Part shown: one piece after another, positions 35,090-39,516 of the stretch
How positions within the stretch are numbered: the first letter of the stretch is position 1
How the letters are laid out: the number at the start of each line of letters is the position of its first letter
Assembly (NCBI GenBank): GCA_017994425.1
Contig: JAGOKS010000010.1
Span: 1-39,516, forward strand
Direction of reading: 5' to 3'
DNA length: 39,516 nucleotides
Source: Bacteroidales bacterium
GTDB lineage: Bacteria > Bacteroidota > Bacteroidia > Bacteroidales > WCHB1-69
Position numbers and translations under genes: made by a program
Notes under the pieces: model-generated
Seen by the model: only the letters and a program-made list of their open reading frames with translations
What the model was told of the DNA's origin: nothing
The model's database searches: none

Positions 35090-35125
35090 AAAGTCTTATT
35101 ATCAATCTCTTAATAAGACTTTTTT
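35090..35125 (+). terminator. Intrinsic terminator or attenuator between sulA and the cysteate synthase gene
   Basis: AAAGTCTTATT (35090-35100) and AATAAGACTTT (35112-35122) form a perfect 11-pair stem with an 11-base loop, followed directly by further T (six T at 35120-35125). It begins 9 bases after the sulA stop and ends 18 bases before the next ATG. No TAnnTTTG promoter is seen after it, so the downstream genes probably depend on read-through. Confidence 0.75.
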
Positions 35126-35143
35126 AATTCTTAATAATAACAC

Positions 35144-36355
35144 ATGAAATACCAACTTGTTTGTGTAAAATGCAAAAGCATCATACCTGATTTTGCCGAT
35201 TGGTTTAGCTTTAAACAAGCGTGTCCGAAATGCGGAAGTAAACATGCTGAAATTGAGTATGATGTTGATTATACTTCTTTAAAAAAATTATACAAGACTC
35301 AACCTGATAATTTCTTTCATTATTTTGATTTTCTACCATTAATTAACAAAGAAAATATAGTTACATACAATGAAGGAGCTATCCCTATAGAATCCTGGAG
35401 TTTTTTAAAAGAATATGCCAAAAAGCATTATAATATCAACTGTGAAGTAGTTGTATATCGTAACGATTTAAACGGAGGCACACAAACTTTTAAAGACGTG
35501 GCAGCGGCATTGGCAGCATCTATCTTCAAGGAAAACGGCATCAAAGAGTATTGTGTTGCTTCAACCGGAAACACAGCAACTGCTTATAGTAAATACTTGG
35601 CAGCCGCCAACATTAGTTTTACTGTCTTTGTTCCTGAAAATACGGACAATGAAACTGTAGAAGAAATTAAATCTCACAAGCAAAATATAAACATAGCAAA
35701 AGGAGATTATGCCTTTGCAAAAAAAATGGCAACAGATTTTCATACGGAACATAAGGTATTAATGTCGGCAGGAAATATAGACCCTATTCGGGTAGAAGCC
35801 AAACGAACTATGATTTTTGAGTTTATGCGACAAATGGGTAAAATGCCCGATGTGTATATACAAGCCGTTAGTGGCGGAACCGGTCCCATTGCAATCGATA
35901 AAGGAGTAAGAGAAATTGAAAATATCTATCCTGAAGTACAATTACCCAGGATGTTGCTGATTCAACAAGACAAGTGCGACCCCATGGTTCAAGGATGGGA
36001 AAACGCCAAGAAAAATAATTTCCCTGAAGGTTACGAAAAAAATTATCCGATAATTGACAATCCACAAACCATGGTTTCCATTTTATCTACAGGTAATCCG
36101 GGCATGTTCCCGATAGTAGCACCAATTGTCAAAAAAAGTAAGGGTACTTTTTTGCGTATAAAGGAATCTGAATTAACTCATTTTGCTCGTATTGTAAGAG
36201 ATGAAAAGCAAATTCTTCTAGGACCGGCTTCCATCGTATGTCTAGCCGGTTTTTATCAGGCACTGAAAGAAGGACAAATTAAAAACGGAGAAACCGTATT
36301 AATCAATATTGGAGAAAGTGCAATCCGCTCATCAAATTTCATTAAAATGTTGTAA
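35144..36355 (+). CDS. capA: Threonine-synthase-like PLP enzyme, probable cysteate synthase
   Basis: A 403-residue fold-type II PLP enzyme. A zinc-ribbon-like N-terminus carries C7-x-x-C10 and C27-x-x-C30. The PLP lysine is K117 in TQTFKDVAAA, the substrate loop is ASTGNTATAY from 139, and the phosphate-binding loop is SGGTG at 243-247 in PDVYIQAVSGGTG. This architecture is shared by threonine synthase and by the archaeal cysteate synthase that evolved from it, which joins O-phosphoserine and sulfite to give L-cysteate and phosphate. No homoserine kinase or homoserine dehydrogenase gene is nearby, whereas the cysteate-using acyltransferase lies directly upstream, so cysteate synthase is favoured. 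The name CapA follows the capnine pathway nomenclature as I recall it. Threonine synthase cannot be fully excluded from sequence alone. Confidence 0.75.
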   Translation: MKYQLVCVKCKSIIPDFADWFSFKQACPKCGSKHAEIEYDVDYTSLKKLYKTQPDNFFHYFDFLPLINKENIVTYNEGAIPIESWSFLKEYAKKHYNINCEVVVYRNDLNGGTQTFKDVAAALAASIFKENGIKEYCVASTGNTATAYSKYLAAANISFTVFVPENTDNETVEEIKSHKQNINIAKGDYAFAKKMATDFHTEHKVLMSAGNIDPIRVEAKRTMIFEFMRQMGKMPDVYIQAVSGGTGPIAIDKGVREIENIYPEVQLPRMLLIQQDKCDPMVQGWENAKKNNFPEGYEKNYPIIDNPQTMVSILSTGNPGMFPIVAPIVKKSKGTFLRIKESELTHFARIVRDEKQILLGPASIVCLAGFYQALKEGQIKNGETVLINIGESAIRSSNFIKML

Positions 36356-36361
36356 AAACAT

Positions 36362-37162
36362 ATGCAAAAGTTTAAAAATAAAGTCATCTGGATAACAGGA
36401 GCCTCTTCAGGTATTGGAGAATCTTGTGCTTACCGATTTGCTCAAGAAGGCGGTTCTCTTATTCTTACTGCTTTAGAAGAAGAGCTTCTCTCCGGTGTAC
36501 AAGAAAAATGTGTACAATTAGGAGCAACAGCAGTTTCAATTCTCCCTTTCGACCTTGCGTACATTGAAGAATTAGAAAGCTTAGCAAATAAAGCCTTACA
36601 ACAATATGGGCGTATTGACATCTTATACAATAATGCCGGTATCAGTCAACGTTCCACCACTTTAGAAACCGACATAAGTGTGATACGGAAAATCATGAAT
36701 ATAAATTATTATGCTCCGGTAATCCTCACCAAAACCATCTTACCACAAATGATAAGTAATGGCGGCGGACAATTAGTTGTTACCACCAGCATAGCCGGTA
36801 AATTTGGTTTTCCGCTCCGTTCAGCATACTGTTCCTCTAAACATGCTTTATATGGTTTTTTTGAAACGATACAAGCAGAATATTTTAATCAGAATATTCA
36901 TGTTACGATAGTTTGTCCCGGCAGAGTACGTACAAATATTTCATTCTACGCCTTAGAAAAAGACGGCACTCAACATGGAAAGTTAGATCCAGGTCAATCC
37001 GGTGGTGTAAGTGCGGAAAAAGCAGCTAAACAAATTGTTTATGCTGTTTATCGTAAAAAAAGAGAAATACTTGTAGGAGGAAAAGAACTTATTATGACAT
37101 ATATCAAACGTTTTTTTCCAAACATGGCAGCTAAATTAGCACGTAAAATAAAAACAACATAA
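36362..37162 (+). CDS. capC: Short-chain dehydrogenase/reductase, probable 3-ketocapnine reductase
   Basis: A 266-residue classical SDR. The cofactor loop is TGASSGIG at 12-19, followed by NNAG at 90-93 and the catalytic set N114, S143, Y156 and K160 (YCSSK). The C-terminal part has ILVGGKELIMTYIKRFFPN, a hydrophobic amphipathic tail often seen in DHRS7- and ketosphinganine-reductase-like SDRs acting on lipids. It starts six bases after the cysteate-synthase candidate, and reduction of the 3-keto group is the one remaining step to capnine. The biochemical role is therefore inferred from position; SDR sequences alone do not reveal substrate. The next gene (PurF-like) begins 11 bases later. Confidence 0.72.
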   Translation: MQKFKNKVIWITGASSGIGESCAYRFAQEGGSLILTALEEELLSGVQEKCVQLGATAVSILPFDLAYIEELESLANKALQQYGRIDILYNNAGISQRSTTLETDISVIRKIMNINYYAPVILTKTILPQMISNGGGQLVVTTSIAGKFGFPLRSAYCSSKHALYGFFETIQAEYFNQNIHVTIVCPGRVRTNISFYALEKDGTQHGKLDPGQSGGVSAEKAAKQIVYAVYRKKREILVGGKELIMTYIKRFFPNMAAKLARKIKTT

Positions 37163-37173
37163 AGTAAATTTAC

Positions 37174-39075
37174 ATGAGTGATGTAATCAAACATGAATGC
37201 GGCATAGCGCTTCTCCGTTTACTAAAACCTTTAGACTATTATATAGATAAATATGGTACTGCTTTTTGGGGATTTAATAAAATGTATTTGCTGATGCAAA
37301 AACAACATAACCGAGGTCAAGATGGTGCCGGTATCGCTGCTATTAAATTTGACCAAAAACTTGGACTACGTTATATAAATAGAGAACGTTCCAATTCCTC
37401 TACTCCCATACGAGATTGTTTTTCTAGCACTTACAACAAATTACAGAAAATTGCAAATCACCAACCTCATTTACTAAAAGATTCTAATTGGCTAAAAGAA
37501 AATATCGAATTTTCTTCCGAATTGTTTCTTGGTCACTTACGTTATGGCACCTACGGTAAAAACGATATTTCATCCGTACATCCATTTATCATAAATAATA
37601 CTTGGATTTCACGAAGTATTGTTGTAGCAGGTAATTTCAATCTAACCAATTCAGAAGAATTATTTAACGACTTGGTAGCATTAGGGCAACATCCCATCGA
37701 AAATGGTGATACTATTACCTTGCTGGAAACCATAGCCAATCATGTAAACAAAGCCAATGATGATTTATACAAAAAATATAAATCTCAAGGAATTTCTAAA
37801 TTCGATATATCACGTAAAATACAAAAAGAAATTGACTTACAGAAAATTCTTCAAGGTGCCTCTGCCAAATGGGACGGAGGATATGTCTTCTGTGGTATGT
37901 TAGGACACGGTGATGCTTTTGTGTTAAGAGATCCAGCAGGTATACGACCTGCATTTTATTATCAAGATGATGAAGTCGTTGTGATTGCTTCAGAACGCCC
38001 TGCCATACAAACGGCTTTCAATCTATCATCCAAAGAAATAAAAGAAATTCCACACGGAAATGCGATTATCATCAAACGCGATGGAAATATTTCAATCAAG
38101 GAATGTAATACGCCTACGCTAAATAAACAGTGTAGTTTTGAACGCATATATTTTTCAAGAGGTACTGACAAGGATATTTACCAAGAGCGTAAACATTTAG
38201 GCGCTAACTTGCTGCCATATATATTACAATCAGTAGATAACGATTTGAAAAATACCATTTTTTCATATATTCCCAATACGGCTCAAGTCGCTTTCAACGG
38301 ATTAATAGATGCACTTAAACAACATTGCAATACCTTTATAAAAGAGCAGATATTAGCAAATCAAAATAATTTATCCTCTGAAATGCTTAATGACCTATTT
38401 TCTTTCATGCCTCGTTTTGATCAAATAGCTGTGAAAGATGCCAAGTTACGTACTTTTATCACTGAAGATAACCAACGCGATGAACTAGTTGCCCACATTT
38501 ATGACATTACCTACGGTATTGTAAACAAAGGTATTGACAATTTAGTGATTTTAGATGATTCTATTGTCAGAGGTACTACTTTAAAGCATAGCATAATTCG
38601 TATGCTTGACCGATTACACCCTCGCAAACTAATTATTGCATCTTCTGCTCCACAAATACGATACCCCGATTGTTACGGCATTGACATGAGTCGGTTAAAT
38701 GATTTCGTTGCTTTTCAGGCTGCTATTGCTTTACTGAAAGAACGTAAGCAAGAAGCTCTGATTCAAGTAATATACAATAAATGTAAAAAACAAGAAAACA
38801 AACCTAAGGAAGAAATTGTAAATTATGTTCAAGACATATATAAGCCTTTTACTTACGAGGAAATTTCTGCTAAAATAGCACAACTTATTTTACCCGATAA
38901 TGTAAGTACACCCTTAGAAATTATCTACAACAAAGTGGATGATTTACACGCAGCTTGTCCAAATCATTTGGGTGATTGGTATTTTACCGGCAACTACCCT
39001 ACTCCCGGTGGTTATAAAGTATTAAACAAATCTTATATCAATTTTATAGAAAACAATAACGAAAGAGCTTGGTAA
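37174..39075 (+). CDS. purF: Amidophosphoribosyltransferase-like protein, long Bacteroidota form
   Basis: A 633-residue protein with a class II glutamine amidotransferase domain and a phosphoribosyltransferase domain, the plan of PurF, which makes phosphoribosylamine from PRPP and glutamine. The nucleophile is C9 in HECGIAL, so an eight-residue propeptide must be removed. NRGQDGAGIAA and LGHLRYGTYG follow. FERIYFSRGTDKDIYQERK marks the linker, the PRPP loop is LDDSIVRGTT at 460-469, and the C-terminus ends NYPTPGGYKVLNKSYINF. It is about 130 residues longer than typical PurF (470-505), with extra helical sequence around 370-430 and in the C-terminal third. It starts 11 bases after the SDR gene. 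Whether it is the housekeeping PurF or a paralogue cannot be decided here. Confidence 0.85.
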   Translation: MSDVIKHECGIALLRLLKPLDYYIDKYGTAFWGFNKMYLLMQKQHNRGQDGAGIAAIKFDQKLGLRYINRERSNSSTPIRDCFSSTYNKLQKIANHQPHLLKDSNWLKENIEFSSELFLGHLRYGTYGKNDISSVHPFIINNTWISRSIVVAGNFNLTNSEELFNDLVALGQHPIENGDTITLLETIANHVNKANDDLYKKYKSQGISKFDISRKIQKEIDLQKILQGASAKWDGGYVFCGMLGHGDAFVLRDPAGIRPAFYYQDDEVVVIASERPAIQTAFNLSSKEIKEIPHGNAIIIKRDGNISIKECNTPTLNKQCSFERIYFSRGTDKDIYQERKHLGANLLPYILQSVDNDLKNTIFSYIPNTAQVAFNGLIDALKQHCNTFIKEQILANQNNLSSEMLNDLFSFMPRFDQIAVKDAKLRTFITEDNQRDELVAHIYDITYGIVNKGIDNLVILDDSIVRGTTLKHSIIRMLDRLHPRKLIIASSAPQIRYPDCYGIDMSRLNDFVAFQAAIALLKERKQEALIQVIYNKCKKQENKPKEEIVNYVQDIYKPFTYEEISAKIAQLILPDNVSTPLEIIYNKVDDLHAACPNHLGDWYFTGNYPTPGGYKVLNKSYINFIENNNERAW

Positions 39076-39083
39076 ATAAGAAA

Positions 39084-39437
39084 ATGGAAATGCATTTCAT
39101 CCATAAAATGATTATTCTTTCACTGAATCGTAAAAGCTTTATTTTTCAAACTTTTTTTTGCTTTATCTTATTTTTTAGTATTTCCATCTCTCAAGCGCAA
39201 AAACAATATCCCTACGGTTTAATTCATAAAAAAAATCAAATTGAAATCATTGACACTAATTTTTTAGTTTCAAATATAGCCTTTGGAGGAAGTGCTTTCA
39301 TTGGCTATGGATTCAACTTCAACAATATATCATCGTATTTCACTAATCCCATTTTGGGTGGAATTACGTTAGATTTTCATTTTAAGAAATCATTATTGTC
39401 CGATAAAAAAATAAAAAAAAGAGAAGGAGATAATTAA
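39084..39437 (+). CDS. Small exported protein of unknown function
   Basis: I do not recognise this protein. From the ATG at 39084 it has 117 residues; an in-frame TTG at 39069 overlaps the purF-like stop, and ATGs at 39090 and 39108 are also possible. A basic N-terminus precedes a strong hydrophobic stretch (SFIFQTFFCFILFFSISIS) with likely signal-peptidase cleavage after SQAQ. The mature part is about 70 residues, with Gly/Phe-rich segments (FGGSAFIGYGFNFNN) suggestive of beta strands, and ends in a Lys-rich tail. It may be a periplasmic or outer-membrane peptide, and the gene may be co-transcribed with the purF-like gene. An imperfect hairpin overlaps its stop codon. Confidence 0.5.
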   Translation: MEMHFIHKMIILSLNRKSFIFQTFFCFILFFSISISQAQKQYPYGLIHKKNQIEIIDTNFLVSNIAFGGSAFIGYGFNFNNISSYFTNPILGGITLDFHFKKSLLSDKKIKKREGDN

Positions 39438-39456
39438 ACCTCCTTTCTCATTTGAG

Positions 39457-39464
39457 TAAATTTG
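39457..39464 (+). promoter_or_regulatory. -7 element for the gene at the window end
   Basis: TAAATTTG matches TAnnTTTG and lies 26 bases before the ATG at 39491. No convincing -33 element is seen at the expected distance. Confidence 0.45.
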
Positions 39465-39490
39465 TACTTCAAAATTTAACACATTTACTC

Positions 39491-39516
39491 ATGGACAAAA
39501 GTACAATTTTTTTCGG
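39491..39516 (+). CDS. Start of a gene cut by the window end
   Basis: An ATG at 39491 opens a frame reading MDKSTIFF before the window ends, 26 bases after a good -7 element. Eight residues are too few to identify a product. Bacteroidota YidC membrane insertases often begin with a similar MDK-x-T-I sequence, but this is only a hint. Confidence 0.4.

Noticed and set aside
39421..39449. Hairpin GAGAAGGAG / CTCCTTTCTC as a terminator after the small exported gene
   Set aside because: The stem has a bulged T, overlaps the stop codon and is not followed by a T-run.

Overview
The window reads as a low-GC chromosome segment from a member of the Bacteroidota, probably order Bacteroidales. Three things point there. 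Upstream of many genes sit Bacteroidota-type -7 elements (TAnnTTTG, for example TACTTTTG, TACATTTG, TAATTTTG), and there are few recognisable Shine-Dalgarno sites. The gene content also fits: a TonB-dependent receptor with a carboxypeptidase-like N-domain, a PorV/PorQ-family outer-membrane protein, a single-chain L-serine dehydratase, and a long PurF-like enzyme. No tRNA, rRNA, CRISPR array or insertion sequence was seen, and no gene-free stretch exceeds 300 bases; the longest, 26074-26364, holds only a divergent promoter region.

Layout. 1-9021: a type I restriction-modification operon, hsdM (3' end only) - hsdS - two DUF262-family genes - hsdR, with ATGA or short overlaps at most junctions. 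The first DUF262 protein also carries a DUF1524-type HNH nuclease domain (GmrSD-like). 9164-11035 (minus): L-serine dehydratase and TrmB. 11166-14912: TonB-dependent receptor and PorV-like protein. 15145-18916: a tight run of flippase, 2-hydroxyacid dehydrogenase, ADP-ribosylglycohydrolase and GNAT acetyltransferase. 19010-21490: YggS-family PLP protein and argS. 21541-26073 (minus): an MBOAT O-acyltransferase with two exported SGNH proteins, which looks like an envelope O-acylation system. 26365-28852: dut, a TPR protein and a DUF721/DciA-like protein. 28974-31319: a Fur-family regulator, pyrF, a DUF975 membrane protein broken by a one-base shift, a clear terminator, and an Smr-domain protein. 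31332-33494 (minus): a Pif1/RecD-like helicase with a C-terminal HRDC domain.

The most notable block is 33649-37162. Behind a very good Bacteroidota promoter come an alpha-oxoamine synthase, a threonine-synthase-like fold-type II PLP enzyme and a short-chain dehydrogenase. These match the three steps proposed for capnine/sulfonolipid synthesis: phosphoserine plus sulfite to cysteate, cysteate plus acyl-ACP to 3-ketocapnine, and reduction to capnine. The alpha-oxoamine synthase has a PLP lysine at 250 and a second lysine exactly 30 residues later, where serine palmitoyltransferases have alanine; this is the feature reported to distinguish SulA. A strong intrinsic terminator lies between the first and second genes, and a possible 29-codon leader ORF lies in the 5' UTR. 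A PurF-like gene follows 11 bases downstream, and the window ends inside the first codons of another gene.
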